DNA of 64,000 nucleotides, taken from Neocallimastix lanati (nom. inval.) (Eukaryota; Neocallimastigomycota; Neocallimastigomycetes; Neocallimastigales; Neocallimastigaceae). Numbering within the stretch: position 1 is the stretch's first letter; each line of letters starts with the position of its first letter. The notes under the pieces were generated by a model. That model searched no databases. It was given only the letters and a program-made list of their open reading frames with translations, and was not told where the DNA came from. Of this stretch, positions 52,425-63,815 are shown one piece after another. Location: the NCBI GenBank assembly GCA_016946835.1, contig JACVTC010000117.1, positions 531,035 through 595,034 on the forward strand, in the 5' to 3' direction. The position numbers and the translations under genes were made by a program.

Positions 52425-54785
52425 TTAATATATTAATTTAGAAATCTTTTTTTCATTTTCCATAATTTCATTATCATTGTAATTATAATTATTCGATTGA
52501 ATTTTATAATAATTAATACAACATTGATTTTCATCATATTGTAATTCTCTATAATTAATTTCTTCGATAAAGATATATCCTTTGGAATAACCTAAAGGAT
52601 CTCTTTCTTTTAAATCTTTTAATACTAAATCTGTTCCAAAATATCTATGTTTTAAAATTTTATTTTCTTTACGATAGTGACCTAATGTAATCGCTTTAAT
52701 TCCATTTTCAAATTCAACTTCATATTTACCATTAATTTCATCATTTAATATTAAATTAAACCATGAATCAATTGATACAGGTTTAGACTGTACAAGATCA
52801 ATTGGGAAATACCATTGATCATCCTTACAAATTGGATGATAAGGAGTAAAGAGAATTCCATCGACATTACACATATATGGTTTTGAATATTTATTTGAAC
52901 GTTGTTCAATAAGACATTGAACAATTGCATTATTATTAAGTTGGTCTCCTTTCTTCAAATCTTTAACAAATTTAGTTTTACCATTAGCTAATAAAACAAT
53001 AGCTTCACCATTAAAACAACCTCCATGACGATTAATGAAATTACTCATTTGAACATTACCACCATTACTATTTAAATTACCACCACTATATCCATAAGCA
53101 TATTGATCTTGAATTATTTCAGTTTTTGGTGGTGGAAGATTAATAAATATTGTATTTGCCATTTTTCTGAGGACATTAAATACTTCATTAGAATAACATT
53201 GTAAAGATTGATCTTTGAAATTACCACATTGTTCAAATTGATGGAATCTTAAAAATGAACAAAGATAACACTTTCCCCATGTTTCATAATAACTTGGAAT
53301 AATGGCTTTTATAACTTGTCCATGATTTGGATCAGGATTATCAATATCAATAATTAAATTTTTAATAAATTTAGTTTTATATTTTAATTGATTTAAAAAT
53401 TCAATATAATTATTTAAAATATTATTTGCTTGTTCACTATCTTCTTCATTATTTCCTAAATTTGTAATTCCAATAATATTTTTGAGAGTCATAATAAATT
53501 TATTTCTAACAATTTGATTTAATAAATTTTCTTCATATTCAATTGATTTAAAATCATTTTCTTGAATTAAAGCATCTGGATCAATATCTTCTATCTTAAT
53601 AGTTTCATCATCTTCATCCTCGCTTAATTCTTCATCAAGTAATTCATCATCATCATCATCATCATTTTCATTATCATTATTATTATCATTATTATTATTA
53701 TCATTATTATTATCATTATTATTTTTATTATTTTTGTTGTTTTGTTTATTTTCAAATTCTGAACTATCATTAATATATTTCTGAAGATCTGGTGATTCAG
53801 TAATAAGTGGAACATCTAATTTTTGATTTAACATTGGTAATTCAATTGTAATTTTCGTTTCATTTAATAAATTACTATCAATTTCGAAAATAGCATTTCT
53901 ATATGCTCCTCTATATAATGGACCTATTATTTTTGTCTTTTTCAACTTTTCTTTTTTTTCTCCTTCTCCTTCTCCTTCCTTTTCTTCTACTCCTTCTAAT
54001 TCTCCTTCTCCTTGATTAACTTCAACTTTAACAATAGGAGTTATGGATGATAAAAGATTAGCCATATAATTAATAAAGATCGTTCCAACCATCGTTCCAT
54101 CTGGACAATATCCATATATTCCATTTCCAAGCTTAGCAATATTTACTAATAAATCTGATTCAACATTATTTCCAAAAGCAAAAGTAGAAATAGTAAATTT
54201 ATCATCACATTTATCTAAAGTTTCTTTTAATGTTTGATAGACTCCATTTGGAGGATTTTTATTAGAATAACCATCAGTAAATACCATAATGGATTTTTGA
54301 TAATCTTTATAAGAAATAGAAGCAGAAGTATCAATTGCCATTTTAATACCAGCCCATATATTGGTACAACCACCATCAACTATTCCGTTAAGATTATTTA
54401 TTACTTCATCTTTAATATTTTTATTTGCTAATATTGTTGGTTGAACTTGCATGTAAGCAATTGAATCAAACTTAATAATACATATCATATCTTCTTTTCT
54501 TAATGTAGAAACAATAGTTTTAAGTGAATGCTTAACTAATTCAAGTCTTGAAATATGTACTGATTCCATATTTTCAACATTACCAGCACAATTTATACTC
54601 ATCGAACCAGAAATATCAACTACACAAATTAAACATACAGGAGGAGTCGTTTCAACTTTTTTAGGTCTCATACAAATATGAATGCAGTCATTACATAAGT
54701 CAGAACATTTATCTTTTGAAATATAACGAGCAAATAATTCTTCAAATTCTACTTTCATCTCTTCTTCTCTTTTATCGATATCCAT
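52425..54785 (-). CDS. Vint protein, copy B (VWA, Vwaint, Hint-type Vint)
   Basis: 786 residues, start MDIDKREEEMK, stop TAA. An in-frame stop lies just upstream (NK-stop-IKN), which fixes the start. Same domain order as copy A: VWA with DISGS near residue 57, GCTNIW (Cys in place of Arg in A), FTDGYSN; a Glu/Gly/Lys-rich insert (about 259-283) that is much shorter in copy A; Asn/Asp and acidic tracts; Hint start GGCFNGEAIVLL near residue 589; TPYH and LGHYRKE. All presumed metal-binding and Hint residues are kept. It is transcribed away from copy C, on the left arm of an inverted duplication. Protein identity with C is very high. The function is not known. Confidence 0.92.
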   Translation of the reverse strand: MDIDKREEEMKVEFEELFARYISKDKCSDLCNDCIHICMRPKKVETTPPVCLICVVDISGSMSINCAGNVENMESVHISRLELVKHSLKTIVSTLRKEDMICIIKFDSIAYMQVQPTILANKNIKDEVINNLNGIVDGGCTNIWAGIKMAIDTSASISYKDYQKSIMVFTDGYSNKNPPNGVYQTLKETLDKCDDKFTISTFAFGNNVESDLLVNIAKLGNGIYGYCPDGTMVGTIFINYMANLLSSITPIVKVEVNQGEGELEGVEEKEGEGEGEKKEKLKKTKIIGPLYRGAYRNAIFEIDSNLLNETKITIELPMLNQKLDVPLITESPDLQKYINDSSEFENKQNNKNNKNNNDNNNDNNNNDNNNDNENDDDDDDELLDEELSEDEDDETIKIEDIDPDALIQENDFKSIEYEENLLNQIVRNKFIMTLKNIIGITNLGNNEEDSEQANNILNNYIEFLNQLKYKTKFIKNLIIDIDNPDPNHGQVIKAIIPSYYETWGKCYLCSFLRFHQFEQCGNFKDQSLQCYSNEVFNVLRKMANTIFINLPPPKTEIIQDQYAYGYSGGNLNSNGGNVQMSNFINRHGGCFNGEAIVLLANGKTKFVKDLKKGDQLNNNAIVQCLIEQRSNKYSKPYMCNVDGILFTPYHPICKDDQWYFPIDLVQSKPVSIDSWFNLILNDEINGKYEVEFENGIKAITLGHYRKENKILKHRYFGTDLVLKDLKERDPLGYSKGYIFIEEINYRELQYDENQCCINYYKIQSNNYNYNDNEIMENEKKISKLIY

Positions 54786-54842
54786 ATTCTTAATTTATTT
54801 ATTAAATATATTAATTGAACTCTTTTTAAAGTTATTTAAATT

Positions 54843-54876
<34 letters not shown>

Positions 54877-55090
54877 TATAGTTGATTAATTATTATATTC
54901 TTTCTTAGTGTACTATTTTTTTTTTTTTTTTTTTTTTTAATTTTTTTTAAATATTTAACTATCTTTTAAATAAAAAAATAAACTATTATATATTTTACTT
55001 TTTAATTTTTATTTTATAAAAATATAATTGAACTGTAATAAAATATTTTTAATTAATGAAGATTAAAATTTTTAATCCTAAAATTTATCT

Positions 55091-55099
55091 CTTTTTATA
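55091..55099 (-). promoter_or_regulatory. TATA-like box of Vint copy B
   Basis: On the minus strand TATAAAAAG within CAAAAAGTATAAAAAGAGAT, about 310 bp before the ATG. It matches copy C (TATAAATAGAGAT) with one change in the core. Confidence 0.5.
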
Positions 55100-55323
55100 C
55101 TTTTTGAACTTTCGTAAAAAAATAAATAATCTAAATTAATATCTATTATATATAAAATAATAATGAATATGATTATTAATTTTATAATAATGGTCAAATT
55201 TGTATATATTATCTTAATTAAGCTACCAATAGGAACTTTCTAAAAATTTTAATAATAATAAATATAAATTAATTTACTATTTTTAGTTATTTAAATTTTA
55301 ATTATTCTTTAATTTAAATAAGA

Positions 55324-55420
<97 letters not shown>

Positions 55421-55459
55421 TATAATAATAATAATAATAATAATAATGATAATAATAAA
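55324..55459. repeat. (AAT)n microsatellite in left arm
   Basis: About 45 units with single interruptions. The corresponding site on the right arm (58,557-58,575) has only about six ATT units, so the array expanded after the inverted duplication. Confidence 0.9.
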
Positions 55460-56336
55460 GAAGATGCTAAGAGATAACAGGAATTGCTTTATTGAAATAA
55501 ATTAAAATTAAAAATGTTAACCACATCATAATTAATCTTTCAATAAATTATAAATTATAAATTATTTAGAAAACTCTGATTTAAAAAAGAAAACTCTAAT
55601 TTAAAAAGAAATCAATTAATTAAATTAAACGCCATTTCAAAATTTTATATGTATGATTTATTTTTATTTATTAAAAATATATATGAAAAAAAAAACTTTT
55701 AATAGTAAATTATGAATTCATAATAATTAATTAAAATCAATTTTTTTTTTTTTGTTTTGTTTTGTTTTTTTATTTTTTGATATTATTATAATAATATTTA
55801 TTTACAGAATCACATAAATATTAATAAAATAAAGTTAATTTTTATGTTTTGAATTTCATATAATTTTTATAAAATATTGGTACCACAATAATTTTCTTTT
55901 ACGTACGATATAAATCGTTGAAATTGAATACAAACAAATTGCGATTAAATAAAAAATATATATTTAAATATATTATTTTATTTTTAAAATAATATAAAGA
56001 ATACTTTTTCTTTTAATATATTTAATCTTATTTTTTTTTTGAAAATCATAAAAATTATAGAAATTAAAATTAATATTTTAAACTTTCTCATTAATATAAT
56101 GAAATTTCTAATTATTATTTTATAATTGTATAATATCTAATTATATATATAAAAACCTTATATAATTTTATCATTTAATTGATTTAGAAAAAAAAAAAGG
56201 AAATTTTATAATTAAATATTTTTATAAAAGATTTTACTATATTTTAATTTTTAATTATAATAATATATATATATAAATATATAATTAAGAATGTAATAAT
56301 TTGTATTAAATATGTATATTTTTTTTAAAAAAAAAT

Positions 56337-56550
56337 TTTACAGATAAGAAAATAATTGGTGTACCAAAATCTTATATACCATATGACAAAATATTAAATC
56401 GATAACAGGAAGAATCAATAATAATAATAGTAATGTGGATGAAGAAAAAATACACAAATTTAAAATTAAATTCTATTTGAAAAAAAATAAAAAAAATAGT
56501 AATAAAAAAGTTAAAGTTAATTCAGAAATATGTTCTACTTATTTGGGTTA
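56337..56550 (+). promoter_or_regulatory. Vint upstream motifs, left-arm copy
   Basis: AGATAAGAAAATAATTGGTG, TACCAAAATC, ATACCATATGAC, GATAACAGGAAGAATC and, at 56,508-56,550, AAAGTTAATTCAGAAATA with TTATTTGGGTT. The orientation is opposite to gene B, whereas in copy A the same motifs have the gene's orientation. Confidence 0.55.
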
Positions 56551-56599
56551 ATTCTTTATAAAAATTTTTTTTTAATAATTATTTCACTTTATTAGATTT

Positions 56600-57140
56600 A
56601 TGGAATAAAAAATTAAATTATACTTTTTTAAATTGATTTAATTATTATTAAAAGATAATTATTCTGTAAATAAAATATCTAGAACATAATTAAAGTAGAA
56701 CAAGTAAACAAATTATAAACTCTATAAATTTATAAGAAATTAAAATTTAAAAACAAATATAAGATTTAAATTTAGAGATAATTTAAGAATATAAATAACT
56801 AAATTTTGATTTTAAAAAAATTTATTTTTACATGTAAAAATTATTTTTTTTATTAAGTTTATATTAATTATACTATTTTTTATTTTAAAATTTAAAGTGT
56901 AAATTTTTTTTTTTTAATTTTTTTTTATATAAAAACAACAAAAAAAAGAAAAAAAAATAATGATGCTAAATGATAACAGGAATAACTTTTGAAATAAATT
57001 AATTTATTTAATCATATCTAAACGAATCTTTTATAAAAATTTAACTTCTAAGACTATTTCATTATAACCAAAAACAATAATCATTTAAAAAAAAAATACC
57101 ATTTCTAAAATAAATAATTAAATTTAAATTTAAATATTAT
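56600..57140 (-). promoter_or_regulatory. Centre of inverted duplication, with a further Vint upstream block on the minus strand
   Basis: Non-repeated core between the arms. On the minus strand it holds CTTAGAAGTT (about 57,045), AAACGAATC-type sequence and AAGTTATTCCTGTTATCATT then TAGCATCATTA (56,962-56,995), which continue the copy-A order of motifs from the right-arm motif at 57,286-57,367. The minus strand from 57,367 down to 56,957 therefore reads like an intact A-type upstream block. Confidence 0.55.
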
Positions 57141-57285
57141 ATATATATTAATAATAATATGAAATCAATTTAATATAATAAAATAATTCTAATTTAAAAA
57201 AAAAAAAAAAAGATTTTAATAACTTAACCCAAATAAGCATAACTTATTGCTGAATTGACTTAAATTTGTGTATTTTTTCTTCATC

Positions 57286-57367
57286 CATTCTTCCTGTTAT
57301 CGATTTAATATTTTGTCATATGGTATATAAGATTTTGGTACACCAATTATTTTCTTATCTGTAAAAA
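57286..57367 (-). promoter_or_regulatory. Vint upstream motif, right-arm copy
   Basis: Minus strand reads AGATAAGAAAATAATTGGTG, TACCAAAATC, TATACCATATGAC and CGATAACAGGAAGAATGG. It is followed, still on the minus strand, by AGTCAATTCAGCAATAAG (57,230-57,260). It is the mirror of 56,337-56,420. Confidence 0.6.
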
Positions 57368-59058
57368 TTTTTTTTAAAAAAAAATATACATATTTAATAC
57401 AAATTATTACATTCTTAATTATATATTTATATATATATATTATATATTTATATATATATATATTATTATAATTAAAAATTAAAATTTAGTAAAATCTTTT
57501 ATAAAAATATTTAATTATAAAATTTCCTTCTTTCTTTCTAATTTAATTAAATATTAAAATTATTTAAAGTTATTTAATATATAAATAGATATTATATAAA
57601 TTAGCATAAATTATAAATTTATTGATTTATTTTTACTTAAATAATAATAAAATTATTAAAATTATAACAGAAATTCTATTTTTTTTTTAAATTTCATTAT
57701 ATTAATTAATAAAAATAAAATGAGTGATAATTTAAAATTTTAATTTAAATTTCTATAATTTTATGATATACAAAATTTTAAATAAAGTAACCAAAAAAAA
57801 AAAAAAAAAAAAAAAAATTAAATATATTATTAAGAAAAAGTATTCCTTATATTATATTAAAAAAAATAATATATTTAAATATATATATATATTTTAATTA
57901 CAATTTGTTTGCATTCAATTTCAACTGTTTATATTGTACGGAAAAGAAAATAATTGGAGTACAAATATTTTTTAAAAATTATATGAAATTAATAACATAA
58001 AAGTTAACAAAATTATTTATTATTAATATTTATGCTACTTTGTAAATAAATATTACAATATTTTCAAAAAAATAAAAAATTAAAAAAAAAAAATATTTCA
58101 TAAATGTATCTAAATTATCTATATTACTTTCTATTTTTTTATATTTCAATTATAAAATTATACAAAAAATGTATAATACATAAATATATAAATTATGTTT
58201 TTATTATAAATTGATAGTTATATATCAATTTATAAAAGCTCTTAATTTCAAAAGAATAGAATAAAAACAAAAAATATATATATTGATTTTAATTATGTAT
58301 TATTAATTTATAATCTATTATTAAATGTATTTTTCATATATATTTTTAATAAATAAAAATAAATAATAAATATAAAATTTTGAAATGGCGTTTTATATAA
58401 CTAATTGTTTCAATTGTTTTCTTTTTTAAATCAGAGTTTTCTAAGTAATTTATGACTTATATAATTTACTTGTAGGATTAATTTTGATGTAGTTAATGAA
58501 TTTAATTTTAATTTATTTCAATAAAGCAATTCCTGTTATCTCTTTACATCTTCTTTATTATTATTATTATTATTTTTTCTTTCTTTCCTATTTATGTAAA
58601 AATAAATGACATTATAATAAAAATTTAAATAAATAAAAATAGTAAATTAATTTACATTTGTTATAATAAAATAATTATTTAAAGTTTTTTTTTTTTTTTA
58701 AAAATGAAAAGCTTATAATTTTTTTTTTTTTTTGATTCTATTCGATTATTCTATACTCCATTAGAAAAATAAATTTTAGTATTTCATTATAAAATTTTTT
58801 TAAAACTAAATTTTTTGGAAAGTTCCTATTGGTAGTTTAATTAATATAATATAATACAAATATGACAATTATGGGAAAATTAATTATTATATCATTATTA
58901 TTTTATTTATTGTGATATTAACTTTTATTTTATTTTTAATTAAATATTATATTATTCAATATATTTAATAATAATATATAACAGATATTATTTGTGATTA
59001 TTTATTTTTTATAATTTTTAATAAAAATAAATAATGTCTTTTATAAAAGTTCAAAAAG

Positions 59059-59067
59059 TATAAATAG
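59059..59067 (+). promoter_or_regulatory. TATA-like box of Vint copy C
   Basis: TATAAATAG within TTCAAAAAGTATAAATAGAG, about 290-298 bp before the ATG. The spacing and flanks match copies A and B. Confidence 0.5.
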
Positions 59068-59356
59068 AGATAAATTTTAGGATTAAAAATTTTAATCTTC
59101 ATTAATTAAAAATATTTTATTACAGTTCAATTATATTTTTATAAAATAAAAATTAAAAAAGTAAAATATATAATAGTTTATTTTTTATTTAAAAGATAGT
59201 TAAATATTTAAAAAAAATTAAAAAAAAAAAAAAAAAAAGAAAAAAATTATTAAAATACTAAGAAATAAAATAATAATTAATTAATTATAATAAAAAAAAT
59301 TTTTAAATAATTTTAAAAAGAGTTCAATTAATATATTTAATAAACAAATTAAGAAT

Positions 59357-61735
59357 ATGAATATCGATAAAAGAGAAGAAGAGATGAAAGTAGAATTTGA
59401 AGAATTATCTGCTCGTTTTATTTCAAAAGATAAATGTTCTGATTTATGTAATGATTGCATTCATATTTGTATGAGACCTAAAAAAATTGAAACGACTCCT
59501 CCTGTATGTTTAATTTGTGTAGTTGATATTTCTGGTTCGATGGGTATGAATTGTGCTGGTAATGTTGAAAATATGGAATCAGTACATATTTCAAGACTTG
59601 AATTAGTTAAGCATTCACTTAAAACTATTGTTTCTACATTAAGAAAAGAAGATATGATATGTATTATTAAGTTTGATTCAATTGCTTACATGCAAGTTCA
59701 ACCAACAATATTAGCAAATAAAAATATAAAAGATGAAGTAATAAATAATCTTAACAGAATGGTTGATTGTGGTTGTACCAATATATGGGCTGGTATTAAA
59801 ATGGCAATTGATACTTCTGCTTCTATTTCTTATAAAGATTATCAAAAATCCATTATGGTATTTACTGATGGTTGTTCTAATGAAAATCCTCCAAATGGAG
59901 TCTATCAAACATTAAAAGAAACTTTAGATAAATGTAATGATAAATTTACTATTTCTACTTTTTCTTTCGGAAGTGATGTTGAATCAGATTTATTAGTAGA
60001 TATTGCTAAGCTTGGAAATGGAATATATGGATATTGTCCAGATGGAACGATGGTTGGAACGATCTTTATTAATTATATGGCTAATCTTTTATCATCCATA
60101 ACTCCTATTGTTAAAGTTGAAATTAATCAAGGAGAAGGAGAAGGAGAAGTGGTAGAAGAAAAGGAAGGAGAAGGAGAAGGAGAAAAAAAAGAAAAGTTGA
60201 AAAAGACAAAAATAATAGGTCCATTATATAGAGGAGCATATAGAAATGCTATTTTCGAAATTGATAGTAATTTATTAAATGAAACTAAAATTACAATTGA
60301 ATTACCAATGTTAAATCAAAAATTAGATGTTCCACTTATTACTGAATCACCAGATCTTCAGAAATATATTAATGATAGTTCAGAATTTGAAAATAAACAA
60401 AACAACAAAAATAATAAAAATAATAATGATAATAATAATGATAATAATAATGATAATAATAATGATAATAATAATGATAATGAAAATGATGATGATGATG
60501 ATGATGATGATGAATTACTTGATGAAGAATTAAGCGAGGATGAAGATGATGAAACTATTAAGATAGAAGATATTGATCCAGATGCTTTAATTCAAGAAAA
60601 TGATTTTAAATCAATTGAATATGAAGAAAATTTATTAAATCAAATTGTAAGAAATAAATTTATTATGACTCTCAAAAATATTATTGGAATTACATATTTA
60701 GGATATAATGAAGAAGATAATGAAAAAGCAAATAATATTTTAAATAATTATATTGAATTTTTAAATCAATTAAAATATAAAACTAAATTTATTAAAAATT
60801 TAATTATTGATATTGATAATCCTGATCCAAATCATGGACAAGTTATAAAAGCCATTATTCCAAGTTATTATGAAACATGGGGAAAGTGTTATCTTTGTTC
60901 ATTTTTAAGATTCCATCAATTTGAACAATGTGGTAATTTCAAAGATCAATCTTTACAATGTTATTCTAATGAAGTATTTAATGTCCTCAGAAAAATGGCA
61001 AATACAATATTTATTAATCTTCCACCACCAAAAACTGAAATAATTCAAAATCAATATGCTAATAGATATAGCAGTGGTAATTCAAATAGTAATGGAGGTA
61101 ATGTACAAATGAGTAATTTCATTAATCGTCATGGAGGTTGTTTTAATGGTGAAGCTATTGTTTTATTAGCTAATGGTAAAACTAAATTTGTTAAAGATTT
61201 GAAGAAAGGAGACCAACTTAATAATAATGCAATTGTTCAATGTCTTATTGAACAACGTTCAAATAAATATTCAAAAGCATATATGTGTAATATTGATGGA
61301 ATTCTCTTTACTCCTTATCATCCAATTTGTAAAGATGATCAATGGTATTTCCCAATTGATCTTGTACAGTCTAAACCTGTATCAATTGATTCATGGTTTA
61401 ATTTAATATTAAATGATGAAATTAATGGTAAATATGAAGTTGAATTTGAAAATGGAATTAAAGCGATTACATTAGGTCACTATCGTAAAGAAAATAAAGT
61501 TTTAAAACATGAATATTTTGGAACAGATTTAGTATTAAAAGATTTAAAAGAAAGAGATCCTTTAGGTTATTCCAAAGGATATATCTTTATCGAAGAAATT
61601 AATTATAGAGAATTACAATATGATGAAAATCAATGTTGTATTAACTATTATAAAATTCAATCTAATAATTATAATAATTACAATAATAATAAAATTATGG
61701 AAAATGAAAATAATATTTCTAAATTAATATATTAA
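59357..61735 (+). CDS. Vint protein, copy C (VWA, Vwaint, Hint-type Vint)
   Basis: 792 residues from MNIDKREEEMK to TAA. Residues about 50-245: VWA domain with metal-site residues D57, S59, S61 (DISGS), T141 (GCTNIW) and D171 (FTDGCSN). Residues 259-283: Glu/Gly/Lys insert. Residues 285-335: beta-rich Vwaint-like part (IIGPLYRGAYRNAIFEIDSN). Residues 346-378: Asn/Asp run; 378-400: Asp/Glu tract. Residues 480-560 contain a conserved Cys-rich patch (GKCYLCSFLRFHQFEQCGN). Hint/Vint domain from C595 (GGCFNGEAIVLL) with T652-P-Y-H655 and H708, ending in a Tyr/Asn-rich tail. C595 is the candidate autoprocessing nucleophile. No signal peptide. The partner gene B is its mirror copy. The biological role is unknown. 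Confidence 0.92.
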   Translation: MNIDKREEEMKVEFEELSARFISKDKCSDLCNDCIHICMRPKKIETTPPVCLICVVDISGSMGMNCAGNVENMESVHISRLELVKHSLKTIVSTLRKEDMICIIKFDSIAYMQVQPTILANKNIKDEVINNLNRMVDCGCTNIWAGIKMAIDTSASISYKDYQKSIMVFTDGCSNENPPNGVYQTLKETLDKCNDKFTISTFSFGSDVESDLLVDIAKLGNGIYGYCPDGTMVGTIFINYMANLLSSITPIVKVEINQGEGEGEVVEEKEGEGEGEKKEKLKKTKIIGPLYRGAYRNAIFEIDSNLLNETKITIELPMLNQKLDVPLITESPDLQKYINDSSEFENKQNNKNNKNNNDNNNDNNNDNNNDNNNDNENDDDDDDDDELLDEELSEDEDDETIKIEDIDPDALIQENDFKSIEYEENLLNQIVRNKFIMTLKNIIGITYLGYNEEDNEKANNILNNYIEFLNQLKYKTKFIKNLIIDIDNPDPNHGQVIKAIIPSYYETWGKCYLCSFLRFHQFEQCGNFKDQSLQCYSNEVFNVLRKMANTIFINLPPPKTEIIQNQYANRYSSGNSNSNGGNVQMSNFINRHGGCFNGEAIVLLANGKTKFVKDLKKGDQLNNNAIVQCLIEQRSNKYSKAYMCNIDGILFTPYHPICKDDQWYFPIDLVQSKPVSIDSWFNLILNDEINGKYEVEFENGIKAITLGHYRKENKVLKHEYFGTDLVLKDLKERDPLGYSKGYIFIEEINYRELQYDENQCCINYYKIQSNNYNNYNNNKIMENENNISKLIY

Positions 61736-62250
61736 TATATATGTAAAATTATTATATATTACCTATAATCAATTGTTATTTAAGATAATAATATAAATTT
61801 ATAATAATATTTTATAATAATATGTAATTTTAATGAATAAAAATAATATTTAAAAAAAATAAATAAATAAAAATGTAAATAAATAAATAAATAAATATAA
61901 TATAATAAAATATAATATTTAATATGAATAAATAAAATAAAATAAATAAATATAATCAATAAAAAGAAAAATATTTATTAATGAAAATATAAATGAAAAT
62001 ATAAATGAATACATAAATAAAAAAAAAAAAGTTAGATAAAAAATATAAAAATAAATAAAAAAATATTATATAAACTAATAAATATATAAATATATGTAAT
62101 ATTTTACATATTCAAAAATTAATATAGTTTTTTTTTTATAAAGAAAACATAATGGTAAATCATTTTTCAAAAATAACATCCTATTATTTAATGATATAAT
62201 AAGATATTAAGCTTCTAAAATGAAATAAAAATAATTTTAATAAATTATCA

Positions 62251-62984
62251 TGAATATAAAATTTATAATTTTTATATTATTTATATTCTTTACTAATATT
62301 TATTAATTATTTTATTATATATTAAAGAGTGAAGATCAGATTAATTATTTACTAAAGAAGAATCATTTTTTTAAATAATAATTTTAACATGTATTTTATG
62401 TTAATGTTATTTATAATAAGGCATAGTGTTTAAAACATATATTTAAACATAATATATATTTTTAATTTAATATTATAAATTAGAATTAATATTTTCATAT
62501 TTACATATAATATAAATTTTTAATTTTTATAATGATTTTTTTTTTTGTACTATTTAGGATATGAGCTCTTTCATTTTATACTACTAATTTACTAATTAAA
62601 CTATATTTATGTAAATCTTTTTTTATTTTAATTTTATACTATTAAAATTTTAAAATTATTGGTTATATATTTCATTTTTTTTTTTCATAATATTTATATA
62701 TTTATTTATTTTACCTAAAATAAAGTTTAATCAAAAATTCAATTTTAATTATCATTATAATCAATTTAATCTAAAAATCTATTATAAATTTTTTTAATAA
62801 ATTAATAATAATTATATTTATTTCTAATATTTATTTTCTTAGATATCTCCAACACTTTATGTATAGGATCATTTTTTTTTTCAGATATAGTGAATAACTT
62901 TATTTAATTTATATTAATAATAAAATTACATGATTTAAATGAAAAAAAAAAATAAAATACATAAATTGAAATAATATATAATAT
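62251..62984. other. AT-rich spacer, no gene seen
   Basis: No coding or repeat family is recognised beyond homopolymers. Confidence 0.5.
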
Positions 62985-63245
62985 ATATTTATAAAAGTGA
63001 GTTAGTGCGAGTAATAATTTCAGTATTAGTGCTATCAACCGAATCTGTCTCAAATCATTCATCGTGAGGTGAAAATCCATACCTAATCATTTCGATGTCG
63101 ACGCTCTTAGCAACAGTAGATTCAACAGTGTACCATTTCATCATCAATCTAAAAAATCTACAAATTAATAGTATCACGTTTGTTAGAAACTTTATAATCC
63201 CCACAAAATACGGAATATTCGACGAAGTTCAACTTTATATGTATA
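62985..63245 (-). pseudogene. LINE 3' fragment on the minus strand
   Basis: The minus-strand frame reads FVGIIKFLTNV (compare FVGLAEFLTNV in LINE copy 1), then STVAKSVDIEMIRYGF (compare TVVKSVDVVTIRQRR) and a stop, then TDSVDSTNTE. It is about 260 bp long, with stops and deletions. It sits between convergent Vint copies C and D. Confidence 0.7.
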
Positions 63246-63815
63246 GGTTCAAAAATAAATAAATAAATAAATAAAATTATTTTTTAATAAATCGTTTATT
63301 TAAAATTATTATTAAAAACTACAAATTATTTATTTAAAAATTAATAATATTAAAAATATATATACAATTAATTAATTTCTTTTATAATAAAATTTTATTT
63401 TATTTTATTTATATTTTATAATTATTAATGTAAAATTATAAATTAAACAAGAATATAGTTTTAAAATTATTAAAAGTTAAAAATTCAATATTGAAATATA
63501 ATTTTATGTACAATACATTTATTTATTTAATTTTAATTTTATTTTTATTTTTTAATTTAATAATATTTTATTTATTTATATAATACATTTAATTTAATAT
63601 ATATATAATATATTTCATAAAAGTGATATGATATTTGTCATATTTGTAAATAAAAAAAAAATATAAACATGTATTAATATATATATATTTTTTATGTCGT
63701 TTAATATTATTTTATAATAATAAATAAATTATATTAATAATATATAAAATTAAAGTTATATTTTAAATAAATATTTTTTAATATAAATATATATATATAT
63801 ATTTATAAAAGTTTT

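Larger units (their letters stand above)
51860..56600. repeat. Left arm of large inverted duplication
   Basis: Includes Vint copy B with both flanks and aligns in reverse with 57,140-62,250. Anchors: 51,895-51,955 (AAGCTTAAT, GATGTTACTTTTGAAAAATG) with 62,150-62,220; the genes themselves; 55,080-55,135 with 59,035-59,100; 55,460-55,500 with 58,515-58,560; 56,337-56,420 with 57,286-57,367. Indels and microsatellite growth make the arms unequal. Confidence 0.85.
57140..62250. repeat. Right arm of large inverted duplication
   Basis: Carries Vint copy C with its flanks and mirrors 51,860-56,600. Outer similarity extends about 500 bp beyond the gene's stop codon (ATTTTACATATTCAAAAATT then AATCATTTTTCAAAA at 62,100-62,170). 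Confidence 0.85.
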
